A stretch of DNA of 64,000 nt, from positions 10,416,001 to 10,480,000 of the forward strand of contig CAVNZM010000007.1 of NCBI GenBank assembly GCA_963693365.1, in the 5' to 3' direction. Each line of letters opens with the position of its first letter. The first letter of the stretch is position 1. Below, piece by piece: positions 24,360-60,828 of this stretch. The notes beneath the pieces were generated by a model, which saw only the letters and a list, made by a program, of their open reading frames with translations, was not told the origin of the DNA and ran no database searches. Source of the DNA: Amoebidium appalachense. Its lineage: Eukaryota; Ichthyosporea. A program made the position numbers and the translations under genes.

Positions 24360-25550
24360 GGGGTTGCATGTGTGTACGTGTGTGTGGGAGGGGTGGGGGG
24401 TGGGGAGGGGGATTATGTGCTGGTGTGGGGTAGGAAGGAGACTTGAGTCAGGGTTTGACAGGGGCTGTGTGTGTATGTGTGTGTGTTGGGGAAGGGGGGA
24501 AGGGAGATCTCTAGAGGGGGGGAGGGGGGCAGTGTAAGGATTAGATGACTTGAGACTGTTACTGAAAATCAATGATGATTATACATATACAGGGTGATTC
24601 CTCCGCTTAATTCGGTTAGGCTCATAGAAAGGATCAGTACAGTTTGTAGCGTTTCGAGTGTGTGTGGCGGTGGTTGTGTGCGTGCGCATGTGTGATCGTT
24701 GAGATGTGGTTGGTCAGGTGCACCTGTGTGTGCGTGCGCATGCATGCATTCAGGCATGTTGATGTACATTTGAGATCACCAGATGTGTGTGTGCATGTGT
24801 ACTATATAAAGGTCATGGAAAACGAAAGAAGGGCAATGGGAGAATTGACATCGCAAACAGAGGAACCTGATGATTAATTGGCTGTGATGTAACACACATG
24901 ATAGGGTGTGGTTAGCCTTGTACAGTGACTGAGGCTGGGACCTCGGTTGTAGTAAAACAGATCCAAACAGTGCACAGTTGCTTGCTTTCTGTATTACCCA
25001 TATGCATTGCACGTACATGCATACACACACACAAAGTTTTCACCATGAAACATGCCCACACTACTGTTCATACAGACACACTTGCACACTGACACGCTAA
25101 GGTGCACGTCTACATCATTGAACACAAAACTGCACTTGCGCAAATGTCATGAGTATCTTGATTGCATTTTCACGCCAATCTATTTACAAGGCACACGTCA
25201 CACCACGGGGGGCCCAGCCTTCCCCTGTTCATAACACCCGCACCCCAACTCCACCCACGCCCAGACTGCATGCCCCCTATGGATCAAAATTATAAACACC
25301 ATCCCCACCCTAACACTTACATATACACCCTAGTGCCTATACAAGTATGCCCCCCCTCCCCCCTCCCCCCCACCCCACCCCACCCTCCTCCTTCCCCCTT
25401 CCCTCTCGTTGCATACTCACACCCCTTACACCGTAGTGCCTACACAACACTGCACACCGTTTCCCTCCACAACACATCACATATACCCTGGTGCCTATAC
25501 GATATGCACCCCCTGCACCCTCATGCCTATGCATTGCACATTAACCCAAT
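24283..25550. other. Intergenic spacer between convergent genes
   Basis: It lies between the stops of the tail-anchored gene (+) and GLRX3 (-) and should hold both 3' UTRs. It contains a G tract at 24321-24358. I see no exon or RNA gene. Confidence 0.65.
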
Positions 25551-34280
<8,730 letters not shown>

Positions 34281-35069
34281 TTTTCTGTTGGGTTTTGGCG
34301 TGCAATTGCACCCTACGTTCTTGGTTTTCTGTTTTTCCTGTTTGCCCTGAACCTTCATGCAGTCATGTGATGTGACGGAATTGAAAGCGCGGGCCTGCCA
34401 AGCTGCAACGTCATCAGAAGAAAAAGCTATTTTTAAGGTAAAAAGAATATTAATAGCTCCTTTAATGACATGTGCTACTAAAAATAGGTTTGAAGACTTC
34501 AGGTGGTGAAAATTCAAATTCTAAATGCTACTTTTGGCTTATTTGCAATACATAAACTTTAAAAAATACTATTAAACGATCTACAGTTTAAATACTGTTT
34601 AAACTGATAGAAGTCTGGTAATAAAAAAACCGCATTCATTGCAATAAATTGATGAACCTTAGCTATTCCATTTGCATACCACGCATTCCTGCAACGTTGT
34701 TAATGTTGCGCCTTACAAAGACTGCAACGTCAAGAGAGAGCGCCAGTTTGGGGTTTTCCTCTAACTGGTTCTTTTCCCAAACTAGTTTTCATAGTTATCG
34801 AGCTTATGTTAGTTTGCCCTTACTTAGGTTTTCTCTCTTTTACCACATGAGCTTATATTGTCACTGTAAGGGCAGTTCTGTTACCTCAGGACTGTAAATA
34901 ATCTGGGCAAAACTGCAGGCCGTGTCCGTACGTGAACCTATCTTTGAGCACAACCACTATGTGGCCCATACACAGCACACAGCCACACCACTCCGCCTAG
35001 TCTGCCCTAGAGGCCAATTTAGTCCCTTGTCCTTTAACTTCCCCCTTTTTCCTTACCCCTTGGTGTTGC
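34281..35069. promoter_or_regulatory. Divergent intergenic region (GLRX3 / FLVCR-like transporter)
   Basis: This 789-bp AT-rich gap between divergent start codons must contain both promoters and 5' UTRs. It lacks homopolymer and CA/GT arrays, unlike the adjoining introns. No specific motif was assigned. Confidence 0.5.
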
Positions 35070-42183
<7,114 letters not shown>

Positions 42184-42769
42184 CGCTCCCTGCTTTTAGT
42201 TTTTTGAGTTCTTCGAAGCTTTCTTATTTTCTATCCTTTTGTTTGTTTGTTTGTTTGTTTGTTTTTTTGTTTTGTTATGTTATGTTTTGAAAGTTTGGTT
42301 TGGTTTGTTTTGTTTTCCCTTATGCCCCATTGACTGAAGGGGATGGCCACCGTGGGTAGGACCGTGTCTCCTGACCGTGACAGTGTTATTTGTGTTGTTT
42401 TGTTTCGGTTTCTTTTTTTTGGAACCGTAGCTCTGGTAATCCATGTACGCAGACATTAGAGAGCCACAAGTCATAGCAAACTGCTTTCAACAGGCTTAAA
42501 AGTGTTCACCCCTTGGATATCCCCCCCCCCCCCCCCCCCCCCCCTCTCTCTGCGTCATTCGGCCCCCTCCACACAACACCCACGTTCAATTAGTTCCCAC
42601 TTTTCCATGCTTTCTTAAAAATGTATATGTCTGAGTATGCCAGCTGATGCGTCATGTGTGTAAGGGGTTACGTTCAAGTATGTGTGCACTGATATGGTGA
42701 TGCTGATTTGTGGCCTGGCAGAGCTTCAGGTGTTAAGTGTTGGTGTGTGTAGAGGGACAGAGAGAAGAG

Positions 42770-42805
<36 letters not shown>

Positions 42806-43269
42806 GGGGGGGGGGGATGGAGATTGTAATACATACGTGCGGCACGCACTACTAGGTGACAAGCAATCTGTGCTGAAATTTATATTCATATAAGTTAGTT
42901 GGCTCTAGTGCAAAGCACTCCAGCCCCCTGTACCGTTTATAACCGCCCATTAGCACAATGTACGATACTACGCGGCTGACATCAGGGATAGCTAATAATG
43001 GCCCTGCAACACCAATAATAACCAAATAAAGAAGCACATGTACATGATGGCAAACACCACTACACCCAGGTGTCAACCAAAACCCTGCCAAGCATGCTAG
43101 CCATTGAAAGTATAAATGTACACCAGCCCGGGAGTCCATCACAACCTACGGAGCTCGATCGAAATCTCTACTAGTAGGTGGACAACATGTGCATGCGGCA
43201 ACAATGCAAGTAAAAATTACAACGGCCCAAGAACCACAACAGTGCAACCATCCCCTCTCCTCCGGGCCC

Positions 43270-43309
<40 letters not shown>

Positions 43310-43947
43310 CGCCCCCCACCCCTTCCCGGGCACACACACGCACCACCACCACCACCACACTAAACCGTGCATACATCATCATGCTTGGCTACATAGATGT
43401 ATCCGCAGTGCAAGAAGTGTGTGCATCAACGTCGAAGTGTTCTTTGCTGAGGGATATGGCTCATCTGGATGATACTGTTGCAGTATCTGTGGCATGTGCA
43501 CACGGTGCATCTGGGTCTTTTTATTGCCTCTTTATGCGACTTCATATGCTTAGACAAACAGCTTTTCTGAAGGCAGCTTACATGTCTATACTTGACCAAT
43601 TAACTGAGCAGAAGCGATTGTGCAGTTTCGCAAAAATCATAACGTACACATGCATATCACTTCGGCCAACAGTCAGTTAGAAACACTATCGTCAATTAGT
43701 CTTCATGAGCATCTCTGCTCCTTGTGTTAGTAGACTAGGAACAAAACAAAGTTACATCACTCTTACAACGAGTAGGTTAGGCGAGGAGCAAAATACAAAC
43801 ACGGCATTCACTCCAATAATTCTAGTTGTTGTGAGACCAAAGCGACCTCTTACCACAGCCTTCGATTTCGCACACATGTGCACTAAAATCCTGTGTTGCT
43901 TTCCTAAATAGGCAGGTGTTGCACCAAATAAGACAACAATGACCAAA
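42184..43947. other. Intergenic spacer between convergent genes
   Basis: It starts with a transporter 3' UTR rich in GTTT repeats (42238-42320). C and G tracts lie at 42520-42544, 42770-42804 and 43270-43307. No exon was recognised; the ORF crossing 43189-43680 has no family resemblance. Confidence 0.6.
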
Positions 43948-51312
<7,365 letters not shown>

Positions 51313-51958
51313 GTTGCAGATAGGAAACGAAGAAAAAACTGGCGCGGAAGCAACGAGAGCTTCATATTATCTGCCCCTGTTGACGACATAAGGCGTACAT
51401 GCCGCGTACATTCCTGTAAACAATGCGCTATCGACAAGAACCACTACATGATAAATAACAAATAGGATGCTTGAAAATACAAATATATGAATGTGGTTGG
51501 TCGACATTTAGGCCAATAAGAATACAGGATCGCTGATGATTATGATTGGTTACTAAATTTCGGTTAGACCAGGGCAAGCGTTCTGGTTGGTTTCAGCTGG
51601 TCACGAGGCACTGGTTTGAGCAGCCTGAGCTGAGCCGGATGAAGCGATAGATGATATACAAATAGCCCGTTACTGCACGGTCATTAGAGCCTGAAGGTAT
51701 AACGTATATACTGATAATTTTCATTTGGTTTGAGATCACGTACGGACATCTGGAGGTGGGAGCGGATTTGAGAGCGTTGCGCCCTTGCATGGTTCGAATG
51801 CATTCGGGCTGTGCACATGTCCAATGGTGCAATGTGTGTGTGGGCACATGTGTGTGTGTGTGTGTGCGTGTGTTTGTGTGTTTACATGTGCGTGTGTTTG
51901 TGTGTGTGTGTGTGTGTTTGTTTGTGTGTGTGCGTGTGTGTGCGTGTGTGTGTGTGTA

Positions 51959-51990
<32 letters not shown>

Positions 51991-52153
51991 TGTGCGTGCT
52001 TGTGTTTGTGTGTGTGTGTGTGTGGTGTGTGAGTTTGTGGGTGGTTGGGTGTAAGTGCGTGTGCACGAGCGCGTGCACTTGTGAGCATGTGTGTGGGCGC
52101 ATGTGCACGTGTGTGTGTTTGTGTCGTGTGTGTGGATCCGGAAGATGGGGGGT

Positions 52154-52190
<37 letters not shown>

Positions 52191-52427
52191 GGCCGGGGGC
52201 CAGGGGGGCTTGTCCATGGTTGAGTGAGTGTGTGTGTGTGTGAGTCGGTGTGTGTGCGTGCGTACGTGCGTGTGTGCGTGTGTGCGTGTGTGCGTGTGTG
52301 TGCGTGTGTGTGTGTGTGTGTGTGAGCGTGCGTGCGTGCGTACGTGTATATTTGTGTGTTTGTTTGTGCGTGTGTGCGCGTACGTGTGTGTGCGTGCGTG
52401 CGTGCGTGCGTGCGTGCGTGTGTGTGC

Positions 52428-52496
<69 letters not shown>

Positions 52497-52620
52497 GTTA
52501 AAGCCGTAAATGTGAACTCTTCAATAGAACAGGTAAAGCAAATCAGGACTCCAATTACGGGCTAGGAATTATTATTATGCTGCTTGTATGGCTGGGTGAG
52601 GGGGTGGGTGTGGGTGGGGG

Positions 52621-52659
<39 letters not shown>

Positions 52660-53559
52660 CACGGAAAATATTTGTGCAGGGCAAATTCTTGTTTTGGAAG
52701 TTTGGAAGAACTCCATATATAATACATTAAAAAGCAATCGTATTTTGTGGGTTTCATTCGGTTTTTTACCATTTTGTTTTTACCGTGTTTTGCACAGTCT
52801 ACGAAAGCCGAATGGCAGCTTCCCTAACTGTCAACCCCTGTTGAGGAAATGGGGAGCGGGGGGGGGGGGGGGGGGGGGGGGGGGGGATTTAGGCTAATTC
52901 GGGCTCGGTGATGATGGAGAGATTTCTTGTAAATATGAGGTCGTTTTGTCTTAGTGCAAAAGTATTCATAAACCTGATCCCACAACAGACTTTCGGGTGG
53001 AACACGAAGAGGGGAGTTGGGGGGGAAGGGGGGGGGGGGGGGGGGGGGAGGGGAGGAGGGGAGGAGCCTGGTGGGGGGGATTCCGTAATAAGCCACTGAG
53101 GGATGGCACAACGTGGGCCCATGCACGGGCAGTAGTATGCGATATCACGATTGAGTACCCCAGATAGAATGGGTTGGTAGGATCAGGTGAAAGAACTTGG
53201 GGGCACATCATCGGGAAATTTGATGAGGCACAGCTGGTATAATGACAACGGGGGAGTGGGGTGGGTGTGGGAGGGGGGGGGGGGTGGGGGGGGGGGGGAT
53301 TTTAACCATGCCAAATGCGGGGAAAAGGAAAGCAGAACCAATTGTCATGATGAGTTTATGCCGTAGCGCACGTGTGGGTATGTGTGTGTGTAGGTGGGTA
53401 CTTTTAAATTCGGAGTGTGCGCGTGCGTGGGGGAGGTAAGGGAGAAGGGGGGGGGGGGGGGGGGTTGAAGGGGGGAGGGGGGGAGGGGGGGGGGAGGAAG
53501 AAGCTGAGTTTACCATGCCTTTCCTGCTGACCTTAGCCATGGGTATTTACGATTGGATG

Positions 53560-53649
<90 letters not shown>

Positions 53650-54679
53650 GTGTGCGTGTGTGTGCGTGTGTGTGGTTGGGGGGGAAAGAGGGGGTGAGGG
53701 AGGAAAGGGGGGGGGGGAGTGTGTCGGATTGGGTAGGAAGGCGGGGCTGTGGGAACATCTTCATTGGTGGTGGTCCAGGGCAGAAGGGGAATACTGGCTG
53801 GTGCCTGGTGGGGAGAGAGGGGGGGGGGGGGGAGGGGGGGGGAGAGGATGCGCTAATGGTTGGGGGGGGGGGGGAGGGGGGGGAGGGGGGAGGTGGTATG
53901 AAGAGAAGGGCGCCAACAATATGGCACAGATATGCACTTACGCTATGTCTCAACAGAATATATCTCAACGGAAAACTACAAACCCACGTTCTTTGTTGGA
54001 TATTTATTATCTAATCAGGCTATCCCGTCTCACCCCACCGAGGCTACCGTCTTCCAATTGGCTAGCTGTTCCTATACCCCCATGCAGAATTGTACAACAA
54101 CATCAAAATAATATTGCTACCATTCACACTTCTACCTGAAAGTATAGGCCATCTAGGCCATGCTAATGTTGATGGATACTTTGGTGTACTGAGCTTTGGG
54201 CTGTTATGTTTGGCAACGCCGGTACATATACACCATCATGTAGGGAATGGCAAATTGGTCGCTTAAATAGGGGACATGGGTCGACCCATTGTGTTTGTAT
54301 ATCCTGAAGATAGAATAATCGATCTGCATGTCTGAGATATCAGGTCATTTATCGGTGAAACAAGAAACGTAAATCTTTCAGAATAACTAGCTTTTTTTTT
54401 TTTTTTTTTTTTTTCAGGGGCGTCTGGGGCAGGGGAGGGGGGGTGGGGGGGGAGGGGGGGAGGGGGGAGCGGGATGTACGATATTAACCACAGGCTCTAT
54501 GCCAAATAACCTAGGATCTATCAGTGGCCGTCATCTACCTCCCATGCCTATGCACAGACTGAGAGGCACAGAGAGAGGGCAGCAGAAAGAAAAGGCAAGC
54601 AGCTAGAAGCATGTGCTAGCACTGGGACATGGAGGCCGGGGGGGTGTGAGAAGAAAACGGGGGGTTTTTTTTTTTTTTT

Positions 54680-54710
<31 letters not shown>

Positions 54711-54964
54711 TTTCAAACGGGACGTGGTGCTCGATTACGACCAGTTGGGTCCAACTGTCAAGATTAAGAGCAAAGGTGTGTGTGTGTGTGTGCGTGTGTG
54801 TGTGTGTGTGTGTGTGCATGTTCGTGCGGGCGTGTGTGTCTGTGTGTGTGCGTGTGTATGCCTGTGTGCGTGCGTGTGTTCGTGTATGTGCGTGCATGCG
54901 GTGCATGCTTGTGTGTCGTGTGTGTGCGCAGGTGTGTGTTTATTTGTTTGTATGGCCGCGGGGG

Positions 54965-54998
<34 letters not shown>

Positions 54999-55700
54999 GC
55001 AGATGTGTGCAAGTGTTTAGGGGGTTTGGGGTTTGGGGGGAGGGCGGGGGGGGGAGGGATATATATGGAGTCGATATGAAAAGATTCACAATGTGCAACA
55101 GGAATAGCAAAGGTACCTGTTCAAACTTTACCCACAACATGTTGCCCTTAAGTCATACTAGATAACCTCAAAATTCATCTGTATATCCAGCAGAGCCTGT
55201 TCATCTGAAACACTGGTTATATGAATGTGTTTCTTTGTTGCGCCATCATGCCCAATATTTTGTGTAATATCTTGTTGCTTTAAGGCCTAAGCCGGAATTT
55301 CACGGTGTGACGTCATATTGACATCACACATTATTATGATGTCGGTATGGGCGCCTTTGGTTACGTTACATGTCATGCCCAGCAGCCTCTGGTGTAACCG
55401 AGCACAATGATTGATTTATTCCATGTATGGGGCTGCCTCTTTTTAGGCATCGCCATACAGTTTGTGGCACCGAGAGATGCCAGCTTAGTCGTTAAAAATA
55501 ATCAAAAAGAGTCATTGGTCCACCTCACAGCCTTGAACCATTCACCTCTCTGGAAGACATTTGAGATTGGATGGTGCCGGCTGTGTACGCGATCCTGCGT
55601 GAACATTCTTTGTTTTTCTAGTGTGTGTGTGCGTGCGTGCGTGTGTTCGTGTGTATGTGCATGTGTGCGTGTGTGTCTGTGTGTGTGTGCTCGTGTGTAT

Positions 55701-55748
<48 letters not shown>

Positions 55749-55800
55749 TGGGTGTATGGGTGTGTGTGTGTGTGTATGTATGTGTGTGTGTGTGTATGTA

Positions 55801-55833
<33 letters not shown>

Positions 55834-55843
55834 TGTGGGTGTA

Positions 55844-55874
<31 letters not shown>

Positions 55875-56000
55875 ACCAGTGTGAGTGTGTCCGTGTCTGT
55901 GTGGGTGTATGGGCGTGTGAATGTGCATCTGTACAGCTTCTGCCTGTGTGTTCGTGTGCCTTTGTGTGCACATGTGCGTGCTGGCAGGCGGGCGGGCGGA
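51313..56000. other. Gene-poor region with GT arrays and G tracts
   Basis: The first few hundred bases upstream of the protease start carry several ATTGG/CCAAT motifs (about 51500-51590) and probably its promoter. Long degenerate GT arrays follow at 51836-52033, 52222-52500, 53560-53675, 54777-54850 and 55620-55880. G tracts occur near 52158, 52626, 52860, 53028 and 54970. I found no family-recognisable exon on either strand. Confidence 0.6.
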
Positions 56001-56672
56001 CGCGGGGGGGGGGGGAAAGGCGGGGCGGGGGGTGGGGGGAGGGGGGGAGGGGGGGGGGGGAGAGTTCCTCGCATGTGGTGTGTGTGTGCTGGGTTAGTCT
56101 GATTAAGCCCCGTCATTGGGGAAAGGGAAAGACTACGAGGAAGAACGGTGGGGAAAGGCCCCCGAGGGGGGGGAGGGGGGGAGGGGGGGGGGAAGGGGGG
56201 GGAGAGGGGAGGGGTGAAGGGAGGAGGGGTACTAAATGATGGGGTGGGGAGGAGAGGGAAGGTTTGGTGCCGGGGACTGTGTGGTAGGGACAAGAGGCGG
56301 GGAAGTGTTTCAACGGCAGGGCCCGTAGAGGGGGGAAAGGGGGGGAGGGGGGGGGGGGGGGGAGAGGTCGAGCGAGTTTGAAGGGAAGGAGGGGCGAGGG
56401 GAAGGGTGTGAGGGTGGTGGCGGGTGGGTGGGAGGAGGGGTTCGGGGGCGGAAGGGGGGCGGGGGAGAGGGGAGATGGGGGGTGGGGGGGTGGGGGGGGG
56501 GGGGGGGGGTGGAGGAGGGGGCAAGATACCGGGGCCCACAACAAGATATGAATCCAAATAGGAAGAGCACGTCGTTCGTAATACAACAGTGACCACAGAA
56601 ATCTAGCATATACCAAGAGGAAAAGGGAGAAGGGAGGGGGAGCGGGGGAGCGGGGAGGGGGAGGGGGGGGGA

Positions 56673-56706
<34 letters not shown>

Positions 56707-56973
56707 GGACGGGGTAGATTTTTCCAAAGTCCTAGGGAATTGGGTCAGTAGGCACCGATAGGGAACGAGGAGAGATTTGGGAAGGGTGAAGGGATAGGAG
56801 GCAGGTGGGTGTTGTGGTAGCACAAGAACAACAGGTGATTGATTGAACAAACGAATGCTGAAATTGTTGGTGTGTCTGGTGATGGTTGGCTCGTGCTGAG
56901 GAGGTAAACACATGGGGAAATTAAGGGAATAAGGGCCATGTTTGTGCGAAGAGATGGTCGGGGGAGGATGTGC

Positions 56974-57012
<39 letters not shown>

Positions 57013-57328
57013 CGTGGAAAGTGCGGGGAAGGGGGGGGCTGGGGGAAGGTGAGGGGCGGGTGGGTGGGACGGTGGGAAGGTTGTTGTTGGGGGGGGGGGG
57101 GGGGGGGGGGGGGAGGGGCAGTGGCATGGAATCAGTGAGCGAAGACTGCCAGGATTGCAATTGGGTGGCACAGCAAGCAAGGGGGGAGGGGGGGGGGGGG
57201 GGGGGAGCGGGAGACAGAAGGAGGGAGGGAGGTTATACCGACGTATGTGCATGCCGGAGGTGGCTTATCAAGATATACACAAAAGGAGAGTGAGGATCTA
57301 GGTATGAGGGGAATACGGGGAGATTGGG

Positions 57329-57332
<4 letters not shown>

Positions 57333-57422
<90 letters not shown>
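57333..57422. repeat. (GT)n microsatellite
   Basis: About 90 bp of uninterrupted GT in the repeat-module cluster, followed by a G tract. A similar array is at 58799-58883. Confidence 0.95.
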
Positions 57423-57423
<1 letters not shown>

Positions 57424-57431
57424 TGGGGCGG

Positions 57432-57469
<38 letters not shown>

Positions 57470-57715
57470 AGGGGGGGATGGGGAGGAGGACAGGATTTCA
57501 GCAATGGTCGATCAAGCATGCCTGTCACGTGACCCACCAGCCCCACTGATCGTGGGCCTTAACTGTTGGAATACGTCACTACGTAGGACAGCAAGAGTCT
57601 TGAAGTATGTATGTGTCTTAGCTTTGTTTGTATTCGTGTCTGCTCTCCTTCTTTGTGCTCTCCCCCCTCTCTCCCTTTTTCTCTTTTCTTTCTCTCTCTC
57701 TCTCTCTCTCTCTCT

Positions 57716-57747
<32 letters not shown>

Positions 57748-57773
57748 CTCTCTCTCTCTCTCCCTTGCTTCTG

Positions 57774-57803
57774 TGTGCACAGATATCTGTAGATCTGTGC
57801 ACA
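57774..57803. repeat. Perfect 11-bp inverted repeat (hairpin)
   Basis: TGTGCACAGAT and ATCTGTGCACA flank an 8-nt centre. The same hairpin occurs in the inverted module copy near 60714-60743, so it belongs to the repeated unit. Confidence 0.8.
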
Positions 57804-58795
57804 CCTGGTTCCTTTTGCCTGATAGAACTTATTGTATTTTATCTGTGTTTGCTCTCCTCTGTTTATCTGAGAGGTAGCGTGATTGGCTAGCTACATTCGT
57901 TGTCTTTGTTTTATTTCAAAGAGGTTTAGTTTTAGTTCACAATAAGATGACTCGCCAATAGTCGCGAGTGAGTACATCTATAGATCGTGTTGTGCATTCC
58001 TGTCTATTAATATACGTGTTATGATTGGACACAATAGATATATATGGAATTCGTATATCGTAATGTGTCTTCACTTTGAGAGTGTCGACTATTAGGATAT
58101 ATATGTATGTAGTTAAATGAGTTTCTTTGTAGAGACGAGTATAAATATATATGTGTATAAATAGTGACAAGATGTATAATTACTTAAGTTATTTAAGTAA
58201 GAGTTTCTAAGCTTCAGTTATGTCGGAAGTTGGAATGCGTATGCTCTGTCGGAATGTGTTTTTCTATCATCTGATAGAAAAGATTGGTTCTCCCGTTTTA
58301 GTTGAGATAAGATGATAAGTTGCAAGTACAAAAAGACACGAGAGCGCAATAAAAGGTCAGTTGTTGTTTGAAATCTTTCATGTGTCGCGAACAACTCCGA
58401 TTGCCCTCTCTTTATTGTGTTGGTCGTGTTTTACATGACACCTCTGTGCACCCTGCTCCCTTAGACCCGTACAAAACAACATTAACAGCCCCTAGCCCTT
58501 AGGCCTTAACCCCTTAACCAGTCCATGCATCTGCACCTCCATAAGACCTATTGATGCACAATGTGGCAGTCTAACCTTTCAGGTCCCTTCCCCCCACCCA
58601 TCCCCCTCCGCACACACACAGATACACATTGCTGTGTGTGTGGGCGGGGGAGGGGAGAGGGGGGCGGGGGGAGGGGAAGAGGAAGGGGGGGGGGGGGGGG
58701 GATGGGGGTGCGCATGCATGTGGCTTTGCAAGTGTAGTTATAGGCATGGATATGGTGGGGTGCACAAAGCACTCCATGCTGTGTGTGTTAACCTT

Positions 58796-58884
<89 letters not shown>

Positions 58885-59871
58885 ATACGTTCGTGGGGTC
58901 GGGCGGGGGGCGGCGGGGGGGGGGGGGGGGGGGGGGGCAGGCTTTTTTTTGGGAGGGGGGGAGAGCTTCATGGTTCCACCTGGTTTGCTCTTTATGGTGG
59001 TTTATTGCATGCGGTGGGTGTGTGCGGTGTTAGTCCAGTAGGCCCCGAGATTGGAGAGATTGAAAGTTTAGGGGGAAGAAGGGTGGGTGGGTGGTGGGCG
59101 GGTGGGGGGAGGGGGAAGGTACTCAATAATTATATTGGGGTAGGGAAGAGAGTGAAGGGTAGATGCAGTCTGATGCAGCAGGCCGTATAGCAGGAAAGAG
59201 AGTTGGGGATGGGTTTCAAGAAGGGGGTGTGGGAGGGAGCGGGGAGGAGAGGGAGCGGGAGGGGAGGGGGGGTGAAGGGGGGGTCTTGCGGGGGGAGGGA
59301 GGGGCGGGTGGGGGAAGGGGAGGGGGGGTGGATGGATTTGGGGAGGGGCGGGGGGGGGGGGGGGGAGGGGGTAGAGTTGGGGTGCTAGGGTTAGGGCGGG
59401 GTGGGGTGGGGGGGGGGACGGGGGGCGGGGGGAAAGGAGGTGCAGGGGGAGGAGAGTGGTATACCGATGTATGTGCATGCAAAAGGTGGCTGATCAAGAT
59501 ATACACAAAAGAAGTGTGAGGGCCTAGGTGTGAGGAGATTATGGGGAGATTGGGGGGGGAGGGGGGGGGGGGGGGGGAGGAGAACGGGGGAGGTGGGAGA
59601 GGAGGAAGGGGGGGGCACGGGGGTTGGGGAGGAGGGCAGAAGGAAGGGGGGTGGGGTTGATATGTGCATGTGTGTATGTATGGGAAGCGGGCGGGGAAGA
59701 CCTTTAAAAAGCTTAATCTGCTACATTGTGCGTCAATAGACTTATGGAGGTGCAGAAGAAGGTTAAGGGGTTAAGGCCTAACGGCTAGGGGCTGTTAAGG
59801 CCTACTATCAGTGGGGCTGGTGGGTCACGTGACAGGCAAGCTTGATCGACCATTGCTGAAGACACTGGTGT

Positions 59872-59920
<49 letters not shown>

Positions 59921-60462
59921 GCATGTGTGTGTGTGCATATGCATGCACATGTGCCTGTGCACGTGTACTTGTGGGTATGGGTGTGATGGTGTGCACCCAG
60001 CACTTCATGCTGTGTGCATTGGCTGATATTTCACAGATACCGGCCGAAGATGTGGTAGAAAACGAAGGGAAGGAAAGTCCCGGCAGGAGGGAAGAGGCAA
60101 ATGGAGGCCAAGGGAGGGACCGAGGTAGAAGGAGAGGGGGGTGGGGGGGTGGGTGGGGGGGGGAGGGGGGGGGGGCAAAGAGGTGTATGTGTGTGTGTGT
60201 GTGTGTGTGTATGGGGGGGGGGGGAGGGCTAGGGGGGGGGGGCACAGATTTATTGTTTGGCGGGTAACAACCGTGTGGGTGGGTGGTGGTGGTGGTGGTG
60301 TTGGTTGGGGGGGGGGGGGGGGGGGGGGGGGAGGGGGGGGGAGGGGTTAGACAGAGAGAAAGCGGGAGAGACCGAGGGAGGGAGGAGGGGAAGGAGGGGG
60401 AGAGCAAGAGAGTTTTTGCTCTCGGAAACACGGGAAGAGAGGTGTGGGTTCCGATCGGGATG

Positions 60463-60499
<37 letters not shown>

Positions 60500-60547
60500 T
60501 AAGGGGGTTAGACAGAGCGAAAGAGTGAGAGAAAGGGAGGGGGGGAT

Positions 60548-60583
<36 letters not shown>

Positions 60584-60784
60584 GGGAGGGAGAGAGAGAG
60601 TGATCTTTGATTTGCCCTCGGAAACACGGGGGAAGAGGTGGGTTCCGAGGGGGGCACGGGCAGGGGCTGAAATACAATAAGTTCTATCAGGCAAGAGAGC
60701 CAGGTGTGCACAGATCTACAGATATCTGTGCACACAGAAACAAGGGAGAGAGAGAGAGATACGGGGGGGGGGGGGGGGGGGGGG

Positions 60785-60828
<44 letters not shown>

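Noticed and set aside
51756-52223. Long Cys-Val or His-Thr ORFs here and at dozens of other places
   Set aside because: They are open frames through GT/CA arrays and G/C tracts (poly CV, HT, G or P), with no splice logic or family resemblance.
53508-53534. Minus-strand MAKVSRKGM followed by gtaaac, like a first exon, with HKLIMTIGSAFLFPAFGMVK nearby
   Set aside because: The second segment has no AG acceptor in front of it and no third exon completes a protein; too little to call a gene.
54718-54767. Short coding-looking stretch ([17 protein letters not shown] on plus, [16 protein letters not shown] on minus)
   Set aside because: Plus lacks an acceptor; minus has a plausible acceptor but runs into a C/A homopolymer with no donor, and no partner exon was found.
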